Below, one piece after another: positions 1 to 10,910 of a stretch of DNA of 64,000 nucleotides. The number at the start of each line of letters is the position of its first letter. Positions within the stretch are counted from its first letter, which is position 1. The notes under the pieces were generated by a model that ran no database searches, was not told the origin of the DNA, and saw only the letters and a list, made by a program, of their open reading frames with translations. The stretch lies in contig CAMQGK010000299.1 in the NCBI GenBank assembly GCA_947000775.1, positions 62,001 through 126,000 on the forward strand, written 5' to 3'. Both the position numbers and the translations under genes were made by a program. Source of the stretch: Pterois miles. Lineage: Eukaryota; Chordata; Actinopteri; Perciformes; Scorpaenidae.

Positions 1-1659
1 GGTCACATAACCATTGCCGCCCTCTCCAAGCACGGCCTCCACCTGGTGCTTGCTTCCGAGAAAGCTCCCTTTCAATATCGAAACGTCTGTGTGGAAGAAG
101 GAGAGCAGAGAGAGAAGATATGGTTAAGAGTCAATATTCAGGACCTAACAAAACTTGCCATTTGCTCGGATCCAAACACACAAGGGCACTGAGGTTATTT
201 TACGCATCTGACGTTTAAAAATACTATAATAAATACAGTAAAACATGCACCTTATAATAATAAATTCAAATTAATTTGGGTGTTTCTGCAGCTATGGACA
301 TTTTCAAGTCCCAGCAGTAAAAGTGTTATTACCCATGTTGACATAAAACATAATTACTAAATAATGTGATTCATTAAAATTTGTGAAGCATTTTAAGGGT
401 CCAAACATCACTTTTTGTTGCACAACTGTGGTCTCAATGTTGAGAAATGTAAAATGAGCTAATTCAACTAAAACATGACATTATTTCAAAGACAATTGTT
501 TCATACACATTATATATACACATTACTATTACACCATATTAAAATTTTCTTTACAATTTTTTTTTAATGTTAAGTTGACTTTTACTTCTGAAGTACTTAC
601 TGTATGTCCTTATCATACAGCTTAGTATTTTTTTTTTTACCTTGATCAACATTTTAAAAATAACTTTATATTACCGTTGTGTTCATATATATGAGACGCT
701 AAGAGCCAAAGCTAACCTAGACCTCGCTAGCTGCCATTTAGCCGTCATAAAACACCATATATTTTAGATTTGTTTTGTGCATGAAGACTATCATCTGTGG
801 TTATTGTCGACATTTATCAGGATGTACAAAAAAAATATGAAATCTCGTGTTAAAAAATGCTAGCAGTATTTACAATCACGCACAAATCTTAATAAAAATG
901 AATTTCTATTTCTAAAAACATTAGCAAACACACAAGGTAACTGCAAGAAAACTAAATACACCAAAACCCAGACAAGTGAGAGGCAGGACAACTAGGTGAG
1001 CACGGAGACATTTAAACAGGACCAGAGAACCTACCAGAAAGAGAAGAGATGTGAGGCTACACGAGGAGAAGCGAGTCTAACGGGAATCCACGGAGAACAC
1101 GAAGAAGCACGCGAGTCAGAGTAGAACAGCGGGAAAAGAGGTGACTTCAATACACAAAGGGAAGACGACCAGGTGGAAACAATCAGGGGCGGAGCAACAA
1201 TCAGGGAAACTAGGTCAGGTGGGGTGAACCGAGAAAGTGGGGGGAAAACACACAGGGGAAGGAAGTAAAGCTAGAAACGACACAGATACGAAAGACTTTC
1301 AAAATAAAACAGGAAACCACCAAAGACAAGAGACCGGGAACAGGACAGGGAGTGAAACACAAACAATACACGAGAACAAAAACTCAGTCACAAAGCAGAA
1401 CCAATTAATAAACTAATCGAAAAACTAACTCACGTAAAAAGTCCATAACTGTGACATAATGTTGTAGGAAGGACATTTAGTAAGAACAAGTGATGAAAAC
1501 CATAAAAATAAACTTGTCAGATTAATATCTGAACCTCTATATGTAATTTTGTGTACGTGTTTATATGTATTACGTACTCTGATGGCTTAGATTAAAATTC
1601 ATAGTCTGGTGCGTCTACAAAAAGAATGCAGCAATATAATTCGACTTACCAAAATCCAT
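1..1659 (-). CDS. HIPK-like protein kinase, 5' part (copy A), cut by window edge
   Basis: Coding parts are 1650-1659 (exon 1) and 1-86 (start of exon 2), with the intron at 87-1649. Exon 1 encodes M-D-F plus one G of the next codon and ends at a GTAAGT donor. Exon 2 follows a long pyrimidine tract and CACACAG acceptor, and the split codon becomes Asp. The visible exon 2 is identical to the start of the complete gene at 23392-26711, so this is the same kinase type: N-terminal lead ending in the KHQVEA stretch and the glycine loop. The kinase core and tail lie outside the window, so whether this copy is intact is unknown. Confidence 0.75.
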
Positions 1660-1870
1660 TGTTAATGGAGGTCAATAGCGTCTCTGCTCAGTTAATCGTT
1701 ATCCAAACGAGAAAGAAGAAGATACGGCACTGCTGATCACCAGGTTTGCTTGCAGTCAGGCTGAAGGTCTGATTTGCACTGAGAGTTTCTTCTACTTCTG
1801 AACTCTTTAAAAGGTTCAGTAGGTTCCATTCGAACGTCAACATTCTAGCGTAACCTAGCAACCTGCCAGT
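1660..1870 (-). promoter_or_regulatory. 5' UTR and promoter-like region of kinase copy A
   Basis: This stretch directly precedes the ATG at 1657-1659, whose context AACAATGG is favourable (A at -3, G at +4). The same sequence lies upstream of both complete kinase genes (26712-26890 and 53774-53960). On the minus strand a TTTAAAG box near 1806-1813 could act as a TATA element. The transcription start is not visible. Confidence 0.4.
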
Positions 1871-2320
1871 CCTAAATGAATCTGTACTGTTATATATATA
1901 TATATATAAATAAAAAATATGGCATTAAATGAACCAAAATAGTATTTAAATTAGGTATAGGCAATAATCAATTGATATCAGGTGACATAAGTTGATATTT
2001 CTGCAAAGTCTCAATTTATTTTATCTTTGTATTACTTTGCCTGTTCATCTGCTCCTCCATTTAATTTCCCCTTTTATTTATTTATTTTCATTAACCTTTG
2101 AATTATTGTATTTATTTTTGCATTATTTATTTTTCTTTATTTCTTTATTTATTTCTTTGATTTATTTATTTATTTTGGCAGGCTTATATAGAATATCCTA
2201 TTGTGTAAGAAAATAATATTGCAATCCACATAACTAACAAAGTATTACATCAATACGGCCATTACAACACATTTAAATGTAATTAATTGACTACATTTTT
2301 TAAATTAAATATGATTAACG
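1871..2320. other. AT-rich flank with TA and TTTA runs, no gene seen
   Basis: It holds a TA dinucleotide run near 1890-1908 and a long T-rich stretch with TTTA repeats at 2040-2180. The open frame across the T-rich part is low-complexity. It is conserved in both other kinase flanks (26940-27380 and 54000-54390). Confidence 0.6.
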
Positions 2321-2505
2321 TGTTGTGGCACGGTGGTTTGGTGGTTAACACTGCAGCACTGCAGCCTCACAGCAAGAGGTTTCGCAGTTTCAAACACAGC
2401 TCAGGGCTCTTCTTTGTGAAGTTTGGATGTTCTCCCTGTGTTAGTTTGGGTTTTCTCCAGGTTCTCCGGCTTCCTCCCACAGTCCATAGCCAAGATGGGC
2501 CCAAC
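2321..2505 (+). repeat. tRNA-derived SINE fragment (diverged, 3'-truncated)
   Basis: The head GGCACGGTGGTTTGGTGGTTA and the following TCTTTGTGAAG...GGTTTTCTCC...CTCCCACAGTCCA stretch match the fuller SINE at 4725-5066. The 3' half is missing. A second copy is at 27380-27564 and a related fragment lies upstream of kinase 2 at 54397-54560. Confidence 0.65.
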
Positions 2506-2564
2506 ATATTCTAGTTAATGCAGGAGGAATTGTGGACTGCATAGTGCTAATCATACTCATATTT

Positions 2565-2908
2565 TCTGCTTATGCCCAAGATTAGGTGTATTTTGGTGAG
2601 AGGTATTTGATGCCCTGAAAGTGGTTTTTCGACAGGATGTACCACAAGACCCCACAGTGGCACTATTTGGAGTGATATCCAAAGGCCTGGATGGGAGGGC
2701 CAAGAAATACCTTTTGAATATCTTACTCACAGCATCCTTAAAGTGTATTACCATCATATGGCTGAAACCAGATCCTCCCACATACAACATACGGGTTCAA
2801 GCAGTATGGGATTTGTATCAGATGGAGCAAATGACTTATTCGCTAAGGCTCCAAAAATCCATCTTCACTGAAGGATGGAGCCCGGTTATAGCCCCACTAA
2901 TACAATGA
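2565..2908 (+). mobile_element. L1/Tx1-type LINE ORF2 C-terminal fragment
   Basis: Translation gives a C-terminal zinc-finger-like/RT tail: CPRLGVFW, then VFDAL, VALFGVISKGLD, KYLLNILLTAS, KCITIIWLKP, MEQMTYSLR and a final W-P motif. That order is typical of the end of fish L1/Tx1 ORF2 proteins. Most of the element is absent and the reading frame carries a shift near 2615. It is repeated at 27624-27967. Confidence 0.65.
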
Positions 2909-3023
2909 GGGCTGTCACCTACTAGTGTCAACCCCCCTGTTCAACATCCACACTTCTTCCAGTCATACATTACATATATGTGTAGCTTACATTATCTCTT
3001 CCAAGGGCAAATGTTGCACTTAC

Positions 3024-3218
3024 CTTTTGACCTGTTCCAATGTAATCAGAAATGTGTCCCGTAATATAAAATGTTTGATCCAGATCCAGAGCAGTGGTGG
3101 CTCTGGATTCGTCCCCGTCCTCCAGACGAGTCTGGTGGATCAGCATTTGGGAAGGAAGGTGGCTCCATTCACCCAGTGGCTGAGAGCTCTGTGTCCATCT
3201 GTCAGCATGGAGCTCTGG
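3024..3218 (-). other. Candidate orphan exon, 65 codons, open, with good donor
   Basis: On the minus strand 195 nt are open in one frame from a CTTCAAG acceptor-like site to a consensus donor (CAAAAG followed by GTAAGTGC). The peptide begins PELHADRW and ends YIGTGQK; I do not recognise it. Sixty-five open codons can arise by chance a few percent of the time, and the acceptor is weak. The same segment lies at 28083-28277. It may be a captured gene fragment or an unrecognised transposon part. Confidence 0.25.
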
Positions 3219-4724
3219 CTTGAAGCAAAATCGAAGTAAAGATTATAATCTTCCACAGTGCAAAATAACCATGTTATGCTCTTAGAAATGACAATTTTAA
3301 CACATGTTAGCTACATTAGCATGAGTGAGGTGAGTTTGATTCGACTTCTGGAGCTTCAGTTGAGGGTCAATGCAACACATAAGACAGTAGTGTAGTACAG
3401 GTATTATATTGATTTTAACCAAAAAAATACGTGAAATGTTTCAAGACAAAATGATTCACAAAGAAAATAACAAAACAAAACAAAAAATTTCCTACTAGTA
3501 GTTTTATTGGTATTTGTAGTGCACCTTAAACCTTCTCTAAGTCAGAGCAACTGTCCATTTAATTTGGTCCCATCAATAAACAATGTTCACAAAGGTTTTC
3601 ACACAGTTCCATTAACAATTCACACGTAATTGCACTAATTGGGTGCTCAATGTGCCTAATAATACATGGGGGTTTAGGACCAGGCTAGTTTCATGTGTTG
3701 AGAAGAAGTCCTACCACACCACCAGAGACCTGTTTGTAGGGCAGGCTCGAGGCCTACTTGTGAGAGTCTTGTGGGGATCCAGTTTCCACTTTCTTTCCAG
3801 TTTTTTTTTTTTTTATCCAAAAATAGGCCATCAGCAGCAAAAGCCCGACATGTCATGAGCCTCTGATCATGATCAGAACAATGTGGTTAAAGTTGGGGAC
3901 CAACATGGCTCACCAGTGTTCGAAGCAATCTGTGGTTCAGTAGCAGCTCAGCAACTCAGCAGCCCATCCAATGGCAGCAGCAGGGACTGGCAAGTGTGGA
4001 AACGTGAGGTTATTTCTACCTCAAATTATTAAATAGGTGAAAATGTGTCCACATTTCTTGGTTTTAATAAAATATTTTTTTCATTTTCAGAACAAAAGAC
4101 ATACAAGGTTCACAGTAATATCAATAATCGTAACAAAAAAATACATACAGTCACATCCCCTCAAAGAAAGACTAATTAGAAAAATAGAAATAAATAAAAA
4201 ATGGCATAAAAATAAGATGTTATATACATATTGTTATAAAAGGAAATTCAAAAATACTTAAAGGAAATAATAGAAACAGAGAATAATTCATATAATAAAT
4301 ACATTGTCCTCATACTCCCATCAGTAATGGTCTCAGAGATACATTTTATTTTCTATATGGGACTAGGCATGATTTGCTTCCACCCTGAGGGGTACTGGCC
4401 TTTCAGCAGAGTGCTTTTGAGCTCTAGGGGTAAGTCATCTAGAAGAGGGTTTCATGTTTTGAGAAACAACCCCTCATTTCCCTTAAGGACAGCACATATC
4501 CTGTCGTGAGGCAGAACACTAAAGATATCCCTGTACCACAAAAGTAGTGGAAATGAGACCCCAGGTCTGTTTTACACTAGCAGCAAATGGGAGAGAAGGT
4601 TGTAGATATTTTGTGAAGGGTACTAGGGGCTATGTGGAGCCTCATTGTATTCATTCCCCAGGTCAGCTTCCCATTTTTGTGCAAATTTAGTTGTGTTGTA
4701 TTTATCATGTGAGTAGAGTACGGA
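3219..4724. other. Intergenic stretch, nothing identified
   Basis: No convincing coding frame or RNA gene. It contains an A-rich tract near 3420-3490, a T run near 3805, and a T-rich then AAC/AAA-rich patch at 4050-4290 that may be decayed retroelement sequence. It is duplicated at 28278-29786. Confidence 0.5.
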
Positions 4725-5066
4725 GTGGGCTGCACCGTGGTGTAGTGGTTAGCGCTGTCGCCTCAGCAAGAGGGTCGCAGGTTCAATTCCAGCTTGGGAC
4801 TCTTCTGTGTGGAGTTTGTATGTTCTCCCCGTGTAAGCGTGGGTTTTCTCCGGGTACTCCGGGTAATTGATGACTCCAAATTGCCCGTAGGTGTGAATGT
4901 GAGTGTGAATGGTTGTCTGTCTATATGTCATCTGTCTCTATGGGCCCGGCGATGGACTGGCGACCTGTCCAGGGTGAACCCCGCCTTGGCCCAATGCTAG
5001 CTGGGATCGGCTCCAGCCCCCCCGCGACCCCTAACGAGATAAGCGGTTGAAGATGAATGAATGAAT
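4725..5066 (+). repeat. tRNA-derived SINE, full-looking, with target-site duplication
   Basis: The head has tRNA-like box A (TGGTGTAGTGGTTAGC) and box B (GGTTCAATTCC). The body has the TTCTCCCCGTG, ATTGCCCGTAGG and GGCGACCTGTCCAGGG stretches of a very common fish family. The 3' end is a short GAAT run. It is flanked by 12-base direct repeats GTAGAGTACGGA at 4713-4724 and 5067-5078. It is a transposed SINE, not a functional tRNA gene. Confidence 0.85.
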
Positions 5067-5078
5067 GTAGAGTACGGA

Positions 5079-5878
5079 TCCTTCTGATCATGGATAAACT
5101 CTGCTGCCTCACTGTAAATAGCGGTGTACTCTGAAGGCTTTGTGAGTGAATCAATAAAAAAAAGTGATCCTTAGGGATGTTATATTTGTCTTGAAGCTGT
5201 TGAAAAGGCATCAGAATGTTGTTCTCATAAATATCTCCGATCGCGTGAATCCCTCTATCTTTCCATGAGTGGAATGGTGAGACCCTCAAGCCTGGCAACA
5301 GTTACAGATGGGACTCAGCATGGATTTGACCCCTCGTCTGTCCATGTGTTCAGAAATCTCCCACCATACGCTAATATTTGATAATCAGTGGGTTATTCTT
5401 AATGTTCATTTTGATATTTTCAGCTTTACAAGTCACTAAGCTCCACAGGGACTCAGGAAAATGTGTCCACATGTCTTCGCTGACTCATCAAGTCCAGTGA
5501 AGGACTGAAAGCATCCAGATGATTCTCAGGTCCAAACTTCCACTTTACTGGTTGAGCACTGAAGTGTCTCTTGGTGTTTCTTGGTGGCTGGTTGCATGTC
5601 AGTTAAATGAGTATGGGGTTTCCACTCCACCAGGGAAGGGCATGTGTCATGTGACCAGAGGCTGCATCTGATTGGCTCCAGGGTTTTGACTGACAGCTTT
5701 TTTATCCCATAAGATGGAGATGTAGCGTGCAGTGATTTTGCACCAGCACATCCATCAATTATGGTGTATGCAGTTGATTCACCAGGGTAACATGGTGGTT
5801 TGGGTTAATATAACTATGAAAGTGGCGTTACTTAAGTTCAGCAGTTACATGACAAATAAATAAGTGTTGACCTCTGGT
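5079..5878. other. Intergenic stretch, no gene seen
   Basis: Ordinary mixed-composition sequence, duplicated at 30169-30967. No frame has transposon or gene motifs. A CATGTGACCAGAGG plus GATTGGCTCC stretch at 5645-5680 resembles promoter boxes, but nothing else supports a promoter. Confidence 0.4.
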
Positions 5879-5884
5879 TTAACA

Positions 5885-6300
5885 CAGATTCACTGCAACA
5901 GCATATAGTCTCACGATGGGTCTGAGGATCTCATCCTGGTACCTAATGGCAGTGAGGGTACCGCTGGCTAACACATGGAGGGCTGTGCGGCCCTCCAAAG
6001 AAACTCCTCCGCACACCATGACTGACCCACCACCAAACCAATCATGCTGGAGGATGTTGTACACACCGCCTCATGTTACCTCTAGGAGTGAGAGCACTGA
6101 CAAAATTCAAAAGTGACCTAAACATCAGCCAGAAAGGATGAGAACAGAGAAATAATCTGTGGTCACCTCCTACAGAACCACTCCTTTATAGGGGCTGTCT
6201 TGCAAATTGCCTCTCATTTCCACCTGTTGTCTGCCCCATCTGCACAACAGCAGGTGAACCTGATTCACAATCAGTGTTGCTTCCTAACTGGAAAGCTTGA
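5885..6300 (-). pseudogene. Tc1-like transposase fragment plus 3' end of element
   Basis: On the minus strand 5879-6064 encodes the middle of a Tc1/mariner transposase: NILQHDWFGGGSVMV, GGVSLEGRTALHV, then LTAIRYQDEILRPIV. The N-terminus and the catalytic C-terminal part are missing. From 6110 to 6300 the sequence continues into the non-coding element end, recognisable because 48560-48800 has the same run. It is repeated at 30974-31389 and partly at 48437-48800. Confidence 0.8.
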
Positions 6301-7379
6301 TTTTATGTCAACAGATCTCAACATGACTGCCAGATCACAACCTTTTATATTTTACAGCTAAACAGTGCACTACAAGATGTTTCTGAAAACATTCAAGGCA
6401 TGAAATAGGTATTACAGTAACAGAATAATAATTCAGATCTTATATATGTTATATATGCTCATCAGGGCTGCTCATCAGATGTGGTGACAAGCAGCACAGG
6501 CACGGGCAGTGTTGTTTCCTAACTGGACAGGTTGATTTCACAGACGTGTGACTGACTTGGAGTTATATTTAGTTGGTTGTGTGTTCCCGTTTATTATTTT
6601 GAGCTGTGTAGTTGTCCTAAACCCATATACACAGAATTTATTTTAATTAAGTCATGTTTATTTCATCAGCTGGGATGGACCCTGAATAGAAGAAGGAGGT
6701 ACAGATAATTGATGGATGGATGGATTGATGTTTATTTCTGATTTATGACTAGGACTTCTACGTGACATCTACTGTTGACCTGCTCTCTCCTCCCCCATAC
6801 CCCCCTAAAAGAGAAAGCAGATTTATTGTGGGTCTCAACAGCGACATGCGACAGCGCTAACCACTGCACCACCGTGCAGCCCCAAGTTGTCTAAGTGTTC
6901 CCTTTTATTTATTTGAGTAGCTGTGTAGTTGTTCTAAACCCATATACACAGCATTTATTTTAATTAAGTCTTTATCATTACATTGAGTTTTAAATTTTTT
7001 TCTTAAATGAAAAACATCGCAATACTTGCCGCAGTGCTCACTATGGGCATAAATGGGACAGTACAATGATTGTAGTCGTCTCTTTACAGATTAACTCGGG
7101 TCATTACGCACAGACAGGATCTTTCCTGATACGCTGAAATTCATATTTGAATTCAGTTGAAATTCAGAAACATAATGAAGTCAAACACAAGCGACTACAG
7201 TGCCAACAAAAACAGGATGTTGTGTTGCATTTCACTGTATCATGTTTACTTTTTCAATAGATGTTTACATTGACTTCAAGCCCCGCATAAAATAAAATAT
7301 CAAAATGCAAACATACTCCATTATCGTCACTATGGCATATTATTGCTTCAACAGACAAACAGGTGTCACAAACGCATGT

Positions 7380-7560
7380 TAAATGCATCTGCTTAATGAG
7401 CGCGTCCCTCAGTGCGAGCGCTAGGAAGACTGTCCCTGCTGCTTGCCGTAGTTCACTGTAAACACGGAAGTGACGTTTCTTCTGTGCTCTGCTGTCATGT
7501 CACGGAAGGAAACTTTGGTTAGCTAGCTATAACAGACCTTTTTCTAAGAGCATTTTACAG
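7380..7560 (+). promoter_or_regulatory. Promoter-like region in array unit (first copy)
   Basis: A CpG-containing stretch in otherwise AT-rich DNA, with GAGCGCGTCC, GTGCGAGCGC and the composite CACGGAAGTGACG (ETS core overlapping a CRE-like half site) at 7464-7476. A possible ATG follows at 7496. It recurs in each intact unit, for example at 9303, 11262, 13302, 15343, 20546 and 32488. The motif type is common in vertebrate housekeeping promoters; activity here is inferred. Confidence 0.4.
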
Positions 7561-7925
7561 TCTGACCAATTACCAGTTGTGTCTAAAATATTTATGAATG
7601 TGTCCATGCAGAGGAAGAAAAATAATATAACAACAATTTTGACAAAAAATGCGACGGGAGCTAGTGTTGGCTAGTTAGTTAGATTCCTGCAACGAGCAGT
7701 ATCTCTTTGGTGACTGTTATCTGTGAACTATCGCCACCTTGTGTACATGTGGTTACAGCATGTGGTCAAAGTACAGTATAATAGGACTGAGATGATTTAT
7801 TTGAAATCCAACACTAGTTTGTAGAAAAGAACATTAATCGTGAGAGATAATTAAGTGAGACGAGAGAAACAAAAGTCAAAGCTTGATGTGAAAATGATCA
7901 CCATTTCCCTTTCTTCTGTTTTCAG

Positions 7926-8051
7926 TCTGTTGAAACTACAGACTCTGGTTTTGGTTGTGAGAAGCTGTGTTTCTGCGATGGAGGCAGATCCAGGCTCCTA
8001 ACCCAGGACAACCCTTACATCCTGGGGATACGGGACACAGACAGCGCCCAG
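7926..8051 (+). other. Splice-flanked open 126-nt candidate exon in array unit
   Basis: A pyrimidine tract TTTCCCTTTCTTCTGTTTTCAG precedes the segment and CAG|GTACAA follows it. The 126 nt (42 codons, both ends phase 0) are open; the peptide begins [10 protein letters not shown], has a [10 protein letters not shown] centre and ends [10 protein letters not shown] do not recognise it. Copies: 9835-9960, 11791-11916, 13830-13955, 15869-15994, 21075-21200, 33013-33138, 35060-35185, 37107-37232, 39148-39273, 41192-41317, 43232-43357, 45271-45396, 47317-47442. Copies are almost invariant: one has a synonymous Arg codon change (43232 copy) and one has Gly to Glu (47317 copy). Either strong recent homogenisation or a real exon would give this. 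Confidence 0.45.
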
Positions 8052-8779
8052 GTACAACCTCATCACGCAGGATGTTTGTGTCGTTATGAACATGCAGGTG
8101 TGAAATTTCTTAAATTCAGAGTAGTATATGTATTTTTAGCATCACTGGGCAAAACTTCCACAATAATCTTTCAGTATATTGTAATGAAAGTGCTCTGAGA
8201 GAAAACTAGACTTCTGCACCTCCTCATGGCTCTGTTTTCAGGCCTGTGAGGGGAGACTTTGGCCAATCACATGCCATTTCAGAGAAAGCGTTCCTATTGA
8301 GTGCTCCAATTGGCTGTGCACTGGCTGGTGGGCGGTGCTTGGTTTTATGTCAACCGATCTCAACATGACTGCCAGATCACAACCTTTTATATTTTACAGC
8401 TAAACAGTGCACTACAAGATGTTTCTGAAAACATTCAAGGCATGAAATAGGTATTACAGTAACAGAATAATAATTCCGATCTTATATATGTTATATATGC
8501 TCATCAGGGCTGCTCATCAGATGTGGTGACAAGCAGCACAGGCACGGGCAGTGTTGTTTCCTAACTGGACAGGTTGATTTCACAGACGTGTGACTGACTT
8601 GGAGTTATATTTAGTTGGTTGTGTGTTCCCGTTTATTATTTTGAGCTGTGTAGTTGTCCTAAACCCATATACACAGAATTTATTTTAATTAAGTCATGTT
8701 TATTTCATCAGCTGGGATGGACCCTGAATAGAAGAAGGAGGTACAGATAATTGATGGATGGATGGATTGATGTTTATTT

Positions 8780-8940
8780 CTGATTTATGTAGGTGTTATG
8801 TTGCTGTTTCTCCTAAACGGGTTAGGTGGGGAGGTGGGTTTGTGTTTTTATTTTTGTTGTGTGTTGTTTAATATCGCATTTAATAAGTTTTATCTTATAT
8901 GTTTTAATTTTTTTCTTAAATGAAAAAATCGCAATACTTG
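8780..8940. other. Non-homologous, low-complexity seam within unit 2
   Basis: After the GATG run and TTTATTTCTGATTTATG, the unit leaves the consensus for ~130 bases of GT-rich sequence and returns at the TTTTTTTCTTAAATG stretch with missing Cs (CTTGGAGTG for CTTGCCGCAGTG). The SINE head and second Tc1 end normally found here are absent. Confidence 0.6.
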
Positions 8941-10779
8941 GAGTGCTCACTATGGGCATAAATGGGACAGTACAATGATTGTAGTCGTCTCTTTACAGAT
9001 TAACTCGGGTCATTACGCACAGACAGGATCTTTCCTGATACGCTGAAATTCATATTTGAATTCAGTTGAAATTCAGAAACATAATGAAGTCAAACACAAG
9101 CGACTACAGTGCCAACAAAAACAGGATATTGTTTTGCATTTCACTGTATCATGTTTACTTTTTCAATAGATGTTTCCATTGACTTCAAGCCCCGCATAAA
9201 ATAAAATATCAAAATGCAAACATACTCCATTATCGTCACTATGGCATATTATTTCTTCAACAGACAAACAGGTGTCACAAACGCATGTTAAATGCATCTG
9301 CTTAATGAGCGCGTCCCTCAGTGCGAGCGCTAGGAAGACTGTCCCTGCTGCTTGCCGTAGTTCACTGTAAACACGGAAGTGACGTTTCTTCTGTGCTCTG
9401 CTGTCATGTCACGGAAGGAAACTTTGGTTAGCTAGCTATAACAGACCTTTTTCTAAGAGCATTTTACAGTCTGACCAATTACCAGTTGTGTCTAAAATAT
9501 TTATGAATGTGTCCATGCAGAGGAAGAAAAATAATATATCAACAATTTTGACAAAAAATGCGACGGGAGCTAGTGTTGGCTAGTTAGTTAGATTCCTGCA
9601 ACGAGCAGTATCTCTTTGGTGACTGTTATCTGTGAACTATCGCCACCTTGTGTACATGTGGTTACAGCATGTGGTCAAAGTACAGTATAATAGGACTGAG
9701 ATGATTTATTTGAAATCCAACACTAGTTTGTAGAAAAGAACATTAATCGTGAGAGATAATTAAGTGAGACGAGAGAAACAAAAGTCAAAGCTTGATGTGA
9801 AAATGATCACCATTTCCCTTTCTTCTGTTTTCAGTCTGTTGAAACTACAGACTCTGGTTTTGGTTGTGAGAAGCTGTGTTTCTGCGATGGAGGCAGATCC
9901 AGGCTCCTAACCCAGGACAACCCTTACATCCTGGGGATACGGGACACAGACAGCGCCCAGGTACAACCTCATCACGCAGGATGTTTGTGTCGTTATGAAC
10001 ATGCAGGTGTGAAATTTCTTAAATTCAGAGTAGTATATGTATTTTTAGCATCACTGGGCAAAACTACCACAATAATCTTTCAGTATATTGTAATGAAAGT
10101 GCTCTGAGAGAAAACTAGACTTCTGCACCTCCTCATGGCTCTGTTTTCAGGCCTGTGAGGGGAGACTTTGGCCAATCACATGCCATTTCAGAGAAAGCGT
10201 TCCTATTGAGTGCTCCAATTGGCTGTGCACTGGCTGGTGGGCGGTGCTTGGTTTTATGTCAACCAATCTCAACATGACTGCCAGATCACAACCTTTTATA
10301 TTTTACAGCTAAACAGTGCACTACAAGATGTTTCTGAAAACATTCAAGGCATGAAATAGGTATTACAGTAACAGAATAATAATTCAGATCTTATATATGT
10401 TATATATGCTCATCAGGGCTGCTCATCAGATGTGGTGACAAGCAGCACAGGCACGGGCAGTGTTGTTTCCTAACTGGACAGGTTGATTTCACAGACGTGT
10501 GACTGACTTGGAGTTATATTTAGTTGGTTGTGTGTTCCCGTTTATTATTTTGAGCTGTGTAGTTGTCCTAAACCCATATACACAGAATTTATTTTAATTA
10601 AGTCATGTTTATTTCATCAGCTGGGATGGACCCTGAATAGAAGAAGGAGGTACAGATAATTGATGGATGGATGGATTGATGTTTATTTCTGATTTGTGAC
10701 TAGGACTTCTCCGTGACATCTACTGTTGACCTGCTCTCTCCTCCCCTATACCCCCCTAAAAGAGAAAGCAGATTTATTG

Positions 10780-10910
10780 TGGGTCTCAAAGCGACATGCG
10801 AGCGCAAGATGGGGCAAGCCTGTTGTTGTTTCCTATCGCATAAAGCTATCTACTTAGTTTTAAATTTTTTTCTTAAATGAAAAACATGCAATACTTGAGA
10901 GTGTACTATG
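10780..10910. other. Second seam at the same unit position (unit 3)
   Basis: From TCTCAAAGCGACATGCG the sequence departs from the unit consensus, loses Cs, and rejoins at TTTTAAATTTTTTTC. The break is at the same place in the unit as at 8780 and 16,820. Confidence 0.6.

Larger units (their letters stand above)
1..6300. repeat. Segmental duplication block, copy 1 (pairs with 25048-31389)
   Basis: Base 1 matches base 25048, and the two sequences run side by side to 6300/31389 with only scattered substitutions and small indels. The offset grows from 25047 to 25089 through indels: a longer TA run at 26943, a longer T run at 28860 and a ~28-base segment after 30140. Both copies run straight into the 2.04-kb arrays. 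The block includes the kinase 5' region, SINE, LINE and Tc1 remnants. Confidence 0.95.

Noticed and set aside
1992..2216. 74-codon open frame (also at 27051)
   Set aside because: Pure T-rich low-complexity sequence giving F, L, Y, I; its conservation reflects the block duplication.
4740..4800. tRNA gene-like boxes A and B
   Set aside because: Part of a 340-base SINE with target-site duplication; no cloverleaf of a working tRNA was apparent.
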